The notes below the pieces were generated by a model that was not told where the DNA came from, did no database searches, and saw only the letters and a program-made list of their open reading frames with translations. The translations under genes and the position numbers were made by a program. From the NCBI GenBank assembly GCA_015501055.1, contig JADNYV010000001.1:434001-498000 (forward strand): DNA of 64,000 bases, given 5' to 3'. This DNA is from Mucidula mucida. Its lineage: Eukaryota > Basidiomycota > Agaricomycetes > Agaricales > Physalacriaceae. Of this stretch, positions 12,639-24,104 are shown piece by piece. Position 1 is the first letter of the stretch. Each line of letters begins with the position of its first letter.

Positions 12639-13672
12639 TCACAAGTGAGGAGTGGAAGAACCGAGACCAGCCGTGCCCATGCCAGCGCGAGCGTTGGACT
12701 TGGCCAGCATGTTGTCGAACATCTCCTGCCCTTGGAGTGTCTGTCGAAGTCCTTCTGGTCCACGAAACGCCCTTGGTAGCGCTTTGTGAAGTCGGACTCG
12801 CCCTCCGCGCGAAGCTTCCGAGCCATTTCCGGGTCGATCCGAAGATCCTGAGGCTGGTACTCCTGCTGACCACCGCGCGCCTCCTTTTGAACCGAAGCGT
12901 TGTGGGCAATGAATGCCTGGTGTTCCTCCTTGGTCCACTTCTTGAGTGGCTTGATGTACTCGAAGATCGAAGTACATGTGAGAAACAGCGCCGGGTCAAT
13001 TCCCAGTCGGTTGCTGATCGGCGTCCCTGTGATGCTGAATTTGGACAGAGACTTGTTCTTGGACACCAAGAATGGAATCTTGGGTGCGAAATGTCGACCC
13101 AGACGACGGAATGTAAATTCCCGTCCGAGTCCCATCTCCTTGAGCTTGTCGGTGATCTCCGGAAGCATGTCGGCAGCCTTGATGTAAATCCGGCCGCTGC
13201 CAGACGTGACGCTCTCCCTCACAAACCAACCACCAGCATCCTCGGAGCTCTCCGAAAAGCCCGTCAGGAAACCCCACTCCAGGAAGGAGACGACAAAGTG
13301 GAGTCTGTCCACCTTGAAGCTGCTGTACTCGTCAATCGCCTCGAGCACCAGCTTGGTCTCGTATCCAGTGCACGAAGCACCGCCCACGACCTCCGTCACC
13401 ACCCCCTCAACATCATCCTCCTTGATGCCCAACAACTCAAAGATGTCAGGGATCGGCACAACCGTGCGCTTTGGCTGCTTTATCACCACCGCGGGGTCGT
13501 CGGTTCCGGCGTCCGCGTGGTCTCGCACATATTGGTCATCCGTGATCATCACCTCCTTGCCGTCGATCATCCGGCTTTTCTGGTCCGGCTCCGAGTGCCG
13601 CTCCGAAATGTGTAGATCGATATCCGTGTCCTGTTCCGCCTTGCAAAGGATACAGTGCCAGTTGGGAGCCAT
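12639..13672 (-). CDS. Locus A ORF3: flexuous coat-protein-like protein with N-terminal zinc finger (C-terminal frame uncertain)
   Basis: The start is ATG 13672, beginning MAPNWHCILCK. A C2H2-like finger is formed by CILC and a following H-x4-H in the first 30 residues. The core contains GREFTFRRLGRHFAPKIP, which resembles the arginine/FAP core motif of flexuous filamentous coat proteins, then NRLGIDPALFL and TKEEHQ. Locus B ORF3 has aligned counterparts (TQFTFRRCAKSF, NPAAWVL, LTKEEAE), so the two are homologous. Near 12740 the long frame turns into low-complexity sequence, while the alternative frame ends in a plausible tail (GQEMFDNMLAK to a stop at 12639). A 1-nt frame break there is likely; staying in the first frame would extend the protein to 12437. 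The coat-protein role is an inference. Confidence 0.55.
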
Positions 13673-13804
13673 GATTGTCGTTCGTTTCTGTTCAGATGAC
13701 TGATCCAACTGTTGTCGCTTGTCGCGCTATTCTTCCTCTCGGTTGTTGTCTTGACGTGTGTCTTGATGATTGCTTGAGAGCGGCGCGTGTTCGTTAACCA
13801 CAAA

Positions 13805-16688
13805 CTAGTCCTTGCTACTATTCACCCCCGAGCTATGCTCACGAACACGCGCGAACCATATGTGTTCGCGCGACACCCTATCACTGTATTTCATCAGATC
13901 AACACACTTCTCCGGTGCTCCTCTGACCAGGATTTCGACAGCAAGAATATGCTGCAACTTGGAAAAGACGTCTCCGGATAACTTATCAACATCGATCGCA
14001 CCATCACGCATGGTGTAGTCGGCGGGAAATGAAAAGTTCAGCTGTTTCCCGCTGTATTGAAAGGAGTGCTCGGCGTAAGTCGTGCCACCCCTGCTGAACA
14101 CATTCCGAATGTACTTGATGCCAACTGGCTCCGTAGCCATGTGGTTGAAAAGTCTCAACACCTCAGGCGCAGGTCTGAGGAAGTCGTCGATCTCTGGCGC
14201 AACATCCTTCTTGTGTGGAAGGCAGAATGAGCCAGGTTTGTCCCCGACGAAGATCGACTTCAACACATCGAAGAGATCGTTGGCGTAGACGTCAATCTTG
14301 CCGATGAGCATCGAGACTAGTTCGCCTAGCGTGTACTTGTCCGCGAGGCCTGGAATGGCCTCGACCATGGTTCTTGCCGCCAACAGCTGATGTTTTCGCA
14401 ACACGAAAGTGTCGGGTTGCTATGTGAGGGTTAGCAAAGTAGATACTGTATATGAGGAGATAAACAGAAAAGGGGAGGAGGCAGTATTTTGCGGTGGTTG
14501 TGAGTTTGGGGCGGGGGGTGCAGTAGAAAGTGCACCGGAGAAGAAAGAGAAAAACATACCGAATCCAGCCGCGAAAAGTCGGTAATTGGCGCGACATAGA
14601 ACCCCGTTGGCCAGTGGTACAGCTTGAGCTCAGCCTTGGCCAGCTTCTGAAAGCCGCCCCCACTGCCGCCGCACTCGACAAAGACTTGTCCGGCGTCGTT
14701 GTGGCGGTAGATGGAGATGAAAGGATTGCCCCCTTCCTCCAACGCGGCCAGCGCCAGCTCACGCGTGACCGTCTTGAGTCGTGGAAACGCGCCGAAAATG
14801 CCGTTATCCTTGATCTTCTCCGTATCGGCGCCAAGAGCGATCATCTTGATGATCGCCTGCGCACGGTAGTAGTTAGCACTCGAGCCCGGTGGCGCATTTT
14901 TCGGCGCCTCCGGCTCGATGTAAAGAGTCGGCACTACGCGTCCGCCGCGTATCCCCGCTGGATGCCCGCCTCGGTATCTAGTGGCTGGATGTCCTCGATT
15001 ACGACATCGCCGTCGTATCTCACTGCCATCGTGGCCCCCATTGAAGTCAACACCGCCATCGATATTGTCACGCCGGCCTCAACGCCCGGTTCCAACACAA
15101 ACGCCGTGCGGGGATGAAAATTCCTGACCGCCTTGAGGTAGTCCGACGCATATGTGTCGCGCGTGATCAGAAATGTCCGAAGGTTCCACTCGCGATATTG
15201 CTTGTATAGCGTGTGGGACATTGTCGGCGAAGGTGTAACGACGGCGTAGGTGCCGTCTGCGTGCTGAGCGAAGACCCTAGGGTCGAGATCACTCCCCTCC
15301 AGAACTGCCGGAAACTTGCCGAGAGGTAGGACTCCGGTGACGCGGGTCACCGCCTTTGGTAGCTGCGGGTGCACCTTGAAGCCCTGTGCTGTTGCCGAGA
15401 CAAGAATGTACTTCTTGCACACGTTGAACGTGCGCAGGAGTTCCACCACTTCCACCATGTCTTCGATTGGCAGGTGAAATTCGTCGAGTACCAGATAGTC
15501 AAACTGAGTAATCTGACCATGATAGTTGAAGTACTCGAGTACTTTCTTCGTCGTTGTCACCACTAGCTGTGGAAGCGGCTCTTTTAATGTTGTCAAGGCT
15601 CGAAATGCCACGTCAGGCACCCTTCCGAGCCCGGGAACCCGAGCAACGAGGTTGGGCAGAATATGCCTGAACTCGTGTTCGATGTTAGCCGCGTTCGCTT
15701 GCGTTGGCTCGACCACCAGGACGCGCGTCTGTTTGTTGCTGAAAAGCTTCAGAAGCGCCACCGTGCTCTTGCCGCATCCTGTCGGTCCCGTGATGACGTA
15801 GCCGCCGTCCGGACCCTCGACGATGGACGACCGCACCTTGTTGTAGTCGCCGCGCTTGACCGGGACGTGGGTCTCAACCGCATTCTTCGGCCTCTGCAGG
15901 CTGGACAGGTCAAAGTCCCTTAGCCTGAAGCGTCCAGATGAAGGCACTGGCACTGGCGGCGGATCGTTGTGCGTAGTTCTTGACGAACTGCCCTCATCGC
16001 TGTCGCCTCTCTTGCTGCCACTGCTGTCATCCGACTGCTTCTTCCGCTCCTTCTTCTTTCTTGCTTCCTTCGCCCCTTCGTCGCTCTCCTTCTCTTTCTC
16101 CCCGGAGAAATTGTCCGTCTTGGAATCGTTCCTTTTGTCCTGAGTCGACGTCTCCCCCTTGTCTTGATACTTGAAAGGGTCGACAGTCTCGCCGCTGCCG
16201 GTCGGGTCGGGAACGTGTTCACTACTCCCTTTCCGATACCAGGCCTGCTCCTCTGGCGTCAAGTTGGCGTAGTATTCATCCCATGACATCTGCGGGTCGG
16301 CGTACTCCTCCTTCTCCTTCTCCAGTTCCTCCTCGTACTTCTTCTGCTTGCGCAGGTCTCCAAATCTTCCTACGAACCTGCCGTTCCGGTCGTATTCGCC
16401 ATACTGTGCGTACGGGTCGGTCCGTTTCTTGAGCGCAAAGTCCGCTTGGGCTGCGCTCTTGTCCGCTGCTTTTGACTTGTTCAGAAACTGAAAGAATGAT
16501 TTCTGAAAAGTCGGAAATGAGTGTGCGCGCAACCGAGTGTTGCGCAATTTGCTGATTTTGTCCTCGGTGAAGAGAACCGAGTACCCGAAAATGTACCTCG
16601 TGAATTCCCCCTTTGCTCTGTACACATCCTTCAGGATGTCTTTGGGTAGTTTGAAGGACGGTGGATCGTGTCTGAAACGGAGCGCCAT
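13805..16688 (-). CDS. Locus A ORF2: viral-type SF2 (DExH) helicase, with a frame break
   Basis: The frame from ATG 16688 to 14935 has a charged disordered N-terminal half, then helicase motifs: Walker A GPTGCGKST, DEFH as motif II, and SAT as motif III. This is the DExH class found in potyvirus- and flavivirus-like replicases. At 14934 the frame stops inside the region where motif VI (QRxGRxGR) belongs, and the conserved downstream sequence continues in another frame from 14934. That part runs to 14560, crosses a 140-nt intron (14559-14420) with a GCTAACC branch point, and ends at 13805. The whole aligns with locus B ORF2, including the region after motif VI. It may be a damaged gene, a sequencing slip, or a programmed shift. 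It starts 150 nt after the RdRp stop. Confidence 0.75.
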
Positions 16689-16839
16689 TGTTTATCTAGG
16701 TACTGCGTCAAGTCTTAACTGATCGTCGTTGTTGTCTTCGTCGTGAAAGGATCTGTGTTTTCCTGTTTCGCGGCGAGTTAGCTTTGGTCAGTTGCAACCT
16801 GCTCGCTGTAGTTAGTCCTAATTCAAAACAAGGCTATGC

Positions 16840-18179
16840 CTAATACACCGTGACAGAAACTTTCTCGTCCCAAAACCTCCTAAACTCCTTAAACGATTTC
16901 TTCAGTGTGTACAAGCTGCACACCAACGCATCCACGTTTGGGCCGTACGCCCAAGGATGTCGCTCATGTACGGCGTCCACGAGAGCTTCCTGCACTCGTC
17001 GGTCCTCGTAATTCCTCACGCTGTCTTGAAAGGAGATCCAACACTCCTTCACCATGTCGTGATCTTTCATATCCCATCGTCCTAGCTTCACGGCTCGGCG
17101 GTACGGATCAGCAGCGAGTTTGATCTCGCTACCAACTTGCAAAATGTAATAACCGCAAAAATATCCCGTGTCGAAGTAGCTTGTCTTTGCCGTTCCGTTG
17201 AACAGCATTCCAATCTTTTCAGAACAGCTCTTGACACGTTCTTTGAGCCCCGGGGAAGGGATCAGCTGCATCCACGAGTCATCGCCTAAAAACATGGCCG
17301 TCAGTACCTCCTCGGGTTTCAAGTCTAGACCTGATTGGTTTGGTTAGCATGAATGGACTTGATAATAATGGGCGATATTTGACCAAGCCAGTTATTCAAC
17401 TTACACCACGACATTGCCGTCATATTCAGGACGGTATTACCAAAAGATGTCGTGACATCTCCAGACTTCCTTTGCCACCTAAAGTTCTGGTCAGCATTGA
17501 GCGAGGGGTTGAGAAGTGTACATTCACATACCGTAGGTAGGCAACCAACCCCAACGAGAACGAGATGTTCGAATGCTTGTAATGTCCCCGAGCCCACTCG
17601 TCTAAGTCCTCTGGATGCATGCCTAGCATAGAAAGCAGAGCAATATCCAGAGCCGTGGCGACACGCTCTTGTGACCGGTCGAAGTCTGAGAAATCATTCT
17701 CGACCGTCAATGCGCCGAATGAGGCTTGGTAGTACATATTCAAGAACACCTCGATCTCGTCCATGTTCTTGCCTTTGTTGTACAAGATCTCGGGCCTATC
17801 TCTCCGTATTAGCCATGAACCTCATGTTGCCGCGCTTCTCGTCCGGAACTGAGTAAATAATGCGGGGGAAGTCAGAGCAGCAGGAAACAGACTTACCTGA
17901 TGAGCGATCGAAATCGCTTGTCTAGTTCCCGGATGATGGAACCATAGTAAGAGTTGATTCTCTGTGTAGGGGTGTTAGTGGAAACGCCGCGTGAATTTGT
18001 TTGTTTTCCTCTGGGCCATGAAGAAATAGATTGTTATGTACTTGCCTTATTATGGAACATTATTGTCTGTACAGTCGGCACTGGGAGGGGGCTAGTGTTA
18101 GCGGAGCATCGTTTGTCAGACCAGGTGGAAAGTTCGGCTGTGGAGCCAACAATCCAGGTGGCTGCTCCGCCGAAAGTTC
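16840..18179 (-). CDS. Locus A RdRp region, in frame after a UAG, six exons
   Basis: Downstream of the UAG at 18182-18180 the same frame stays open. Exons 18179-18122, 18080-18046, 17961-17897, 17795-17532, 17478-17405 and 17330-16840 total 987 nt and give 328 residues without a stop. Introns are 41, 84 (GC-AG), 101, 53 and 74 nt, most with clear CTAAC/CTGAC branch points. RdRp motif A is ENDFSDFDRSQE, motif B RKSGDVTTSFGNTVLN and motif C FLGDDSW, followed by FCGYYI, as in alpha-like viruses. All three catalytic motifs are intact after splicing. Motifs A, B and C lie in three different exons, so unspliced RNA cannot make a polymerase. The layout (helicase, leaky-type amber, RdRp) is that of tobamovirus-like replicases. 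An intron removing the UAG instead cannot be excluded. Confidence 0.85.
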
Positions 18180-21100
18180 CTAGCATCTATCTGTCTGCGG
18201 CGAGGCGTGAGCCCCGTATGCCGCCGCCAGATCTTCGACGAGATTTAGACGATTGATAGTCATCTTGATCAGATCAGCGTCAGCCGCTGTCTGTTCGACC
18301 GTCACGTAGTCGAAGCGCTCCGTGTGACGCGAAATGCCAACCACGAGCTGTTCAGAGTCCGTCCGCAGGCGCAGATCCATCTTCTTGGCCAATCGGACCA
18401 GGATGACGTGGTTTGCCCGACCGCCCTCAAACTCGTTGATCGTGTTCGCGTTCTTGAATCCAGCGGCGATGAGCTTTCTCTTGTCTTCCTGAGTCCAGGT
18501 CAAGTACTTGGCCTCGGGATCCTTGGGGATCTCACCGGTTCCGCCTTGGATTGTCCGCATATAAATGCTCTTGACGACCGGGTTGATGGTAGTGAAGCCG
18601 TTGGGATAGTATCCCTTGCCGTCGCACTCGTTGCCCTTGCCATTGACCTTGAGTCGGCCGAGCGCAACGACTGTGTCTTGTGTCGCCGTCTTGCTCTCGG
18701 AGCGATACTCAACGATCCAGCCGAGATCGTAATCCTCCATCTCGTAGCCCGGCACACGTGGCTTGAACCCCAGCTGCTGATCGTCGCCGTAGACCTTGAC
18801 ATGACGCGCTCCCACGAGCTCGGCTATGTAAACGAGCAAACCCTTATGACACATCAGGCCTTCGTCGATGTAGATTGTCTTGCCGTATTCGCGTTGGCCC
18901 ATCTCTCGGCTGCCGACGGTGCGAACTTGTGTCGCTCGCTTGCCTGCCTTGGTAAACTTGGCTTGCAGGTCATCTCGGCCACCAGTCGATACAACAGCGA
19001 TAAGGTCTTGCGGAGTAGCCACTCTGCAGATCTCAGAAGACTTGCCGCACCCCGGTACACCGTTGACCAGCGTAAATTTGCGTGTAGGGTCGACCTCGGT
19101 AATCGTTCGCTGCTGGTGCACTTGCAACAGCCGGTGAGACAGGTAGTCGTTCATCGCGTCCAGGTACAGTATCATGGTTGACTTGGTTTTGGCCTTAATG
19201 GCGTGCTTCTGCGCGTCGTATTCGGCCTCGATCAGTTGTCCGTCACCCTTGAAGTCCTCGTCAGGCACCCAGACTGTGCTCAGACCCGTCAGAGCTTCCT
19301 TGCGACTAGCCAAGCCTGGTTCTAGGTAGAAGTAACCGCCAGCCTTCTGTTCAAGAAGTTGAGCACCAGATGTCGGATATCGATAGTCGGCATAACGGCC
19401 GCGAGCGTCGCCTCGTGTCTTGACATCGCGATAGACGTCGGCACAGAACTTGGTGAAGTGCTTGACGTCCATCTGCACGTACGAGAGGTAGCCAACCAGT
19501 GCCTTTGTCCGTTCTAGTAAGATACGGTCCTTGTCCACTTGAGACATCTGCTTGCCGTCGTCGACATCAACCTGCTTTTCGCCTGTAGTCGAACCGTCCT
19601 TGGTTTTGTCCGTGGCTTTCTCGTCAGGCTTGCTCGTAAAGAGCGGCTTCGCGTTGGCGTTTGGATCTCGCTTCCCGAGTGCTGCCAGAGTCCCTGCTGT
19701 CACTCCGTTGTCGGTCTTGTCTTTCATCTGATCCATGGTCTCAGCTAGGCATTGTTCCAGTGTCTTCCAGCCGTTGCGATACGGTCCATTGAGTCCAGCA
19801 TGATCTCGCTTGCCATAGCGTAAACCACGTTTAGCAGGCGGAAACAGACTTGCTGGCGTTCCCAGTGCCGTCTTGAGCGGTCGCGTTTGCTTTCCATCGC
19901 TGCTGCTGTGTGTGCTATCACCTTGACTCGGGATGATCCGACGCCAGATCCAGCGTACGCTTGAGCGTACGTTACTGGTGAAGTTTCGAACCGAGAAGTT
20001 GCCTTGCTGGTCAATTGCCAGATAAGCAGCGCCGCCGCCGATGACCACCGGAAGAACAACGAAGAGCATTGGTTGCCAGGCTACAGCCGCGATCTTTGCT
20101 AAAGCCCCTGTCATCCAACACAGAGTGCTCCAGCCGAACTTGATCAGGCCTGTGCCCCAGATCTTCCATGCAAGTGTTGGGCTGACACATATCAGACCTC
20201 CACCGATGCTGAAGATGATCTTGCGTGCAGTAATGTTCTTGTTACTGCGTGGGAGACACTGTTCCAGCGCCTGCTCGTCCTTCTTGGCTGTTGCCTCGTT
20301 GGCCGGCTGCTTCTTGGTCCACCACCATCTGAAAGTCCACTTTTTCTTGGTTGGCTCTTCAGCTGGCTTCGGATCATCGGACACTGCCATGTGTCCCTTA
20401 GCAAGCAGCCCACGATGCACCTTGCCGGTCGTTACTCCAGTTCTACCACTGATGCGCTGCATCAGCTTTGGAACCGTAGAGGACGTCTCGGACTTTGAAT
20501 CTTCTTGTGCATCGTCCGTGTCGGCTTGCTTCTTCCTCTTGGCCTTCTCCTCCTCCTGCTTCTTTCGGAGCTTCTCTGCCTCCCTGGCGGCTCGCTTCGC
20601 CTTGGCGCGTTCAGCCGCCTCCTTGGTGGCCATCTTGGCCTTTTGAGCCTCCTCCTCTTGAGCCTGCTCTGCTGCCGACTTCTTCTTCCCAGTCGCCAGG
20701 TCTTCCTTGGCCTGTTCCTGCTCCTGCTTGGCCTGCTCCTGCTTGGCCTGCTCCTGCTTGGCCTGCTCCTGCTTAGCCTGCTCTTGCTTAGCCAGTTCTT
20801 CCTTGGCAGATTCTTTCTTGGCAGACTTCTTCTTCCGCTTGGTCAGCTTCTTCTTGCGAGACTTCTTCGTGGACGACTTTGTCTTGATTGACTCTGTGTC
20901 TGCCGAGCTTGACTCGTCGCAATCTTCCATCTCTGGGTGGACCTCGTCCGAGGTTGTTGTATTGCCGCCTGGCAATCGCACCCGAGGCTTCTGTTTGCCA
21001 AAGTCAAACACGTCAGCAGACATCAGATCTTCTTGTCTGTCTTCGCAGTCGACTGCCGAGTACCAAGTTTGGCCCTCCGAGTCAACTGAGCAAGCGGACT

Positions 21101-24100
21101 CGTCGTCCGACTCTGCAGACTCGCTTGTAGTCTGCTCATCGTTCTTCTTGTCGTCGCCGTCCTTTGTCTCGCTGTACTGCTTGGGTTCCAAGTTCGAGAT
21201 GATATCGTCATCCAATTCAAAGTTCTCCAAGTCGTCGAGAGTCTGGCCCGTTTCGCCCAGGAACGCTTCCAGGTCGATGCCTGTGTTCTCGAAGTCGTCG
21301 AGATCACCAAAGTCAGCACCGCCATTGGATGCTTCTATCCGGAAGCGGTAGTTGCGCTTCTTGTCGGACTCGCCGAGCACGATGCTGTTCCAGTGGTTCC
21401 GGTTGACATGCGCGATGTATAGCGTCGGCGCATTTTCGGGAAGACCGAAAGCCTCCGGGTCGGAAGGATTGACATAGATCAAAACGTCCTTTTCGATCAC
21501 AACTAGGGCCAGCCGGAAACCCAGCTGAGCCAGGTACGTCTCTATATCGGCGTGATCAAACCAGTCCGTTCGGCTGTTGTTGCTTGCCTTTATCAGCCCT
21601 TCGCGAACCTCGTCCTCGGTGAGTTGGCGGTGGAGCAATGCTCTGACAGTCTCCTCTGCCAGCTCCTCGTCTTCGCCCAGTTCCTCCTCAGCGCGTGCCA
21701 GGTCTTCAGCCCACGTCTTGTTGGCTATCTTGTAGCCGGCAGCATTGAGCATGCCCAGTACTGCGCCGACACCGCATTGTCCGACGACCAATTTTGGATC
21801 GTCGCCCAGATGGAAGACGCCATTGCAAGACTCGAGGAAGCTAGCCATGCCTGCTTCGCCCGACTTTGACTTGTTGTACGAAGTCATGATGAGTTCATCC
21901 GACTGCGACTCGACGTGTGCTTTCTTGGGCTCCTGCGGCGACTTGACAGGCGCTTTCTTGGGCTTCTGTGATGACTTGACGGGCGGTAGCTCGCCTTCAT
22001 CATCATCGTCATCGTCGCCATCTTTCCTCTTTGGCTTCTTATGCGAACAGTTGCAAGTCTGTGACGCAGACTGCGACGGTGTGACCGAGTCGTTGTCCGA
22101 CGACTCGCTGTCTTTACCGTCTTCGCCAGCCAACTGCGATAGCTCCTTTGAAGATCCGACCGGACCGCCTGAGAGCGGTAGAACACTGTCCAGAACTCGC
22201 TGGACGTCTTCTCGTACCGACCACGATGCGGTGATACGGCCGTGTCTCTCCGGATCAAGGACAGCTAGTCGCCGTAGTAGCGTCTTTGTGCAGTCCTCTA
22301 GAATCTCCCTGTCCTTTCCCGGCTCTGTGGCGCGGATTCTGTCCGCAAGCAAGTCGAGCGTCTTGATGATTGACATTGGTTCGACCAGCTTCTCGTAGCT
22401 GCTGGACCAATTCTGGAACTCATCCGTCGTGATAGTGCTGACCTCGAATCTGCTTTCGAATGAGTCAAAGATCTCTTCGAATGCGATGAGCGGGTCGATA
22501 TCGACGATCTCCGGGTTTGGCAGGTCGTAGCTTGCCTCGACACTCCGTGATAGGTGCTGCACAAGCCCGTCCTCGAACCTCGTGAACAGTCCGTTCTCGC
22601 CCTCGAGTGCGGCCATCCACTTTGAGCCGAGGCAGACCTCGGTGAAGCGCATCAGCATGAGCTTTGTCAGTCCTGCCACCCGCAGATTGCGACGCTTTTG
22701 CTCGCGTCGAACCAGAACAGATTGAATATAGTTCTGGTCGAACTTGAGCACGAAGGCAATCCACCATAGCGAGAACGAGATCCGGTACGCCAGCATCGTG
22801 TCTGTGCACACCTTGACCGTCACATCCACGCCGTTGACAGTGAACCGCGCGTTCACGCCGACTGCGTAGTCGTACAGAGTCTTGGGCGTGAATTTCTCGT
22901 CCTGTAGCCGAAGGCCGTAGCTGACGAGCTGCTGCACCAGTGCTGTGTCCACCCAAGCAATCTGCGACTTGATGTTTTTGGTCGTTGAAGATCGAGACAG
23001 TCCATCGAGATCGAAAACACGAACGCCAACCCGGTTCTTGTACCCAGATTTCCAATAACTGAAAGAAAGAGTGGAAGGAATGGAAATAGACTCGACTTGC
23101 GTAATGTCCAAGCGAACGATGCCGTGCTCGTAGAGGCGCTCGATGACATAGTGGTTGTCCTTGTATGTCACCTTCTGCTTCGAAGCTAGGAGCACGAGGT
23201 TGTTGTAGTCGTGGCGATAGTTCCACGACGAGTCCTCGAGAAAGCGGTATTCGATAATGATCGACTCCGTTTGGCCGACCTCGATGTCGCCGATCTTGAG
23301 TGGTGTCTTGACCACCTTCTTCTCCCATTCGCAGTTGAGTCCACGAATGAAGCCGCTGTCGTCGATCAGCATCTCAGGCTCGAAGATGAAGTAGCCGTAG
23401 CCCTTTTTCGCCTTGTGTGCGAACATGATCTCGGCAATGTCGTCGACAGGAATGTCGTAGAGTGAGTCGAGAAATAGCAGCACATCGGCCTGCACAAAGC
23501 AGTGCTGGCTCATACGCCAGCAGAAGAAGTGGCCTGGATTCTTCAGAACCGCCTCCGCACGCTGTTTCTTTGCGTTGCGCCTGCTCACCGCCTGTGAGTC
23601 GAGATTCGGCCCAGAATCGCTTGCAAGTACGTCGCGAACCCATGTGTCGAGTTCGAGCATTCGCGTAGACTTTCTCGAGCAGTCCCTGATTCCGAGCTTG
23701 GGGCAGCAGCAGTGGATGTTCTCGCGGCCCATCACGATGTAGAGGTAGAAATTTCCTCCAACGTCTACTACCCTCTGGTGTTTGGAGCATCTTGAAACGG
23801 CCAGCTCCTGTTCTATGACGCGCCTGGCATTGGCTAGGCCGTGGCCCGAGCCAGATGTGGCGACGAAGTCTAGGTCGAGGTATGGATAGACCTCGTTTGA
23901 CAGATAATTCCGATCTGCCGCGGATATGTAGACCCGGATGCGCATCTGCTTTCTTGAAGCATTGTACGCAGTGTCTCGCTTGTACTCCTCCGAAAAGGGT
24001 CGAGTGACGATCTGTTGGATGATTCCATTGGGATCGGTTGTTGAGGAGAGCAGGCCACGTTCCATGGCGCTCTCCTTGATTGGATTATTTGTTTGGTTGT

Positions 24101-24104
24101 CCAT
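18180..24104 (-). CDS. Locus A ORF1: methyltransferase, OTU-like protease, SF1 helicase (1974 aa)
   Basis: This is one intronless frame from ATG 24104 to UAG 18180. Viral capping-methyltransferase motifs lie near the N-terminus: the invariant-type His in GSGHGLANARR (residue 88), DVGG (114-117) and HCCCPKLGIRD (131-141), very like virga-type viruses. A cysteine protease resembling OTU enzymes is suggested by GQCGVGAVLGM (about 773) and AHVNRNHWNSIV (about 903). Lysine/glutamine repeats follow (about 1105-1135), then two hydrophobic segments (about 1300-1355) that could anchor the replicase to membranes. The C-terminus is an SF1 helicase with Walker A GVPGCGKSS (about 1685), YIDEG, VYGDDQQ and a late VGISRH. 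Length fits a mycoviral alpha-like replicase. It has stayed open for 5.9 kb, so it is recent or under selection. Confidence 0.88.
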   Translation of the reverse strand: MDNQTNNPIKESAMERGLLSSTTDPNGIIQQIVTRPFSEEYKRDTAYNASRKQMRIRVYISAADRNYLSNEVYPYLDLDFVATSGSGHGLANARRVIEQELAVSRCSKHQRVVDVGGNFYLYIVMGRENIHCCCPKLGIRDCSRKSTRMLELDTWVRDVLASDSGPNLDSQAVSRRNAKKQRAEAVLKNPGHFFCWRMSQHCFVQADVLLFLDSLYDIPVDDIAEIMFAHKAKKGYGYFIFEPEMLIDDSGFIRGLNCEWEKKVVKTPLKIGDIEVGQTESIIIEYRFLEDSSWNYRHDYNNLVLLASKQKVTYKDNHYVIERLYEHGIVRLDITQVESISIPSTLSFSYWKSGYKNRVGVRVFDLDGLSRSSTTKNIKSQIAWVDTALVQQLVSYGLRLQDEKFTPKTLYDYAVGVNARFTVNGVDVTVKVCTDTMLAYRISFSLWWIAFVLKFDQNYIQSVLVRREQKRRNLRVAGLTKLMLMRFTEVCLGSKWMAALEGENGLFTRFEDGLVQHLSRSVEASYDLPNPEIVDIDPLIAFEEIFDSFESRFEVSTITTDEFQNWSSSYEKLVEPMSIIKTLDLLADRIRATEPGKDREILEDCTKTLLRRLAVLDPERHGRITASWSVREDVQRVLDSVLPLSGGPVGSSKELSQLAGEDGKDSESSDNDSVTPSQSASQTCNCSHKKPKRKDGDDDDDDEGELPPVKSSQKPKKAPVKSPQEPKKAHVESQSDELIMTSYNKSKSGEAGMASFLESCNGVFHLGDDPKLVVGQCGVGAVLGMLNAAGYKIANKTWAEDLARAEEELGEDEELAEETVRALLHRQLTEDEVREGLIKASNNSRTDWFDHADIETYLAQLGFRLALVVIEKDVLIYVNPSDPEAFGLPENAPTLYIAHVNRNHWNSIVLGESDKKRNYRFRIEASNGGADFGDLDDFENTGIDLEAFLGETGQTLDDLENFELDDDIISNLEPKQYSETKDGDDKKNDEQTTSESAESDDESACSVDSEGQTWYSAVDCEDRQEDLMSADVFDFGKQKPRVRLPGGNTTTSDEVHPEMEDCDESSSADTESIKTKSSTKKSRKKKLTKRKKKSAKKESAKEELAKQEQAKQEQAKQEQAKQEQAKQEQEQAKEDLATGKKKSAAEQAQEEEAQKAKMATKEAAERAKAKRAAREAEKLRKKQEEEKAKRKKQADTDDAQEDSKSETSSTVPKLMQRISGRTGVTTGKVHRGLLAKGHMAVSDDPKPAEEPTKKKWTFRWWWTKKQPANEATAKKDEQALEQCLPRSNKNITARKIIFSIGGGLICVSPTLAWKIWGTGLIKFGWSTLCWMTGALAKIAAVAWQPMLFVVLPVVIGGGAAYLAIDQQGNFSVRNFTSNVRSSVRWIWRRIIPSQGDSTHSSSDGKQTRPLKTALGTPASLFPPAKRGLRYGKRDHAGLNGPYRNGWKTLEQCLAETMDQMKDKTDNGVTAGTLAALGKRDPNANAKPLFTSKPDEKATDKTKDGSTTGEKQVDVDDGKQMSQVDKDRILLERTKALVGYLSYVQMDVKHFTKFCADVYRDVKTRGDARGRYADYRYPTSGAQLLEQKAGGYFYLEPGLASRKEALTGLSTVWVPDEDFKGDGQLIEAEYDAQKHAIKAKTKSTMILYLDAMNDYLSHRLLQVHQQRTITEVDPTRKFTLVNGVPGCGKSSEICRVATPQDLIAVVSTGGRDDLQAKFTKAGKRATQVRTVGSREMGQREYGKTIYIDEGLMCHKGLLVYIAELVGARHVKVYGDDQQLGFKPRVPGYEMEDYDLGWIVEYRSESKTATQDTVVALGRLKVNGKGNECDGKGYYPNGFTTINPVVKSIYMRTIQGGTGEIPKDPEAKYLTWTQEDKRKLIAAGFKNANTINEFEGGRANHVILVRLAKKMDLRLRTDSEQLVVGISRHTERFDYVTVEQTAADADLIKMTINRLNLVEDLAAAYGAHASPQTDRC
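20703..20790 (-). repeat. In-frame 15-bp tandem repeats coding AKQEQ
   Basis: About five copies of a unit reading GCCTGCTCCTGCTTG on the plus strand encode a lysine/glutamine-rich helix within ORF1. Low sequence divergence points to recent slippage. Confidence 0.85.

Noticed and set aside
12737..13615. 292-residue plus-strand frame opposite locus A ORF3
   Set aside because: It is antisense to a conserved frame, lacks domain-like sequence, and follows from the codon bias of the real gene. The same holds for long antisense frames at 18324-19181, 37098-38066, 38285-39148 and 43219-43998.
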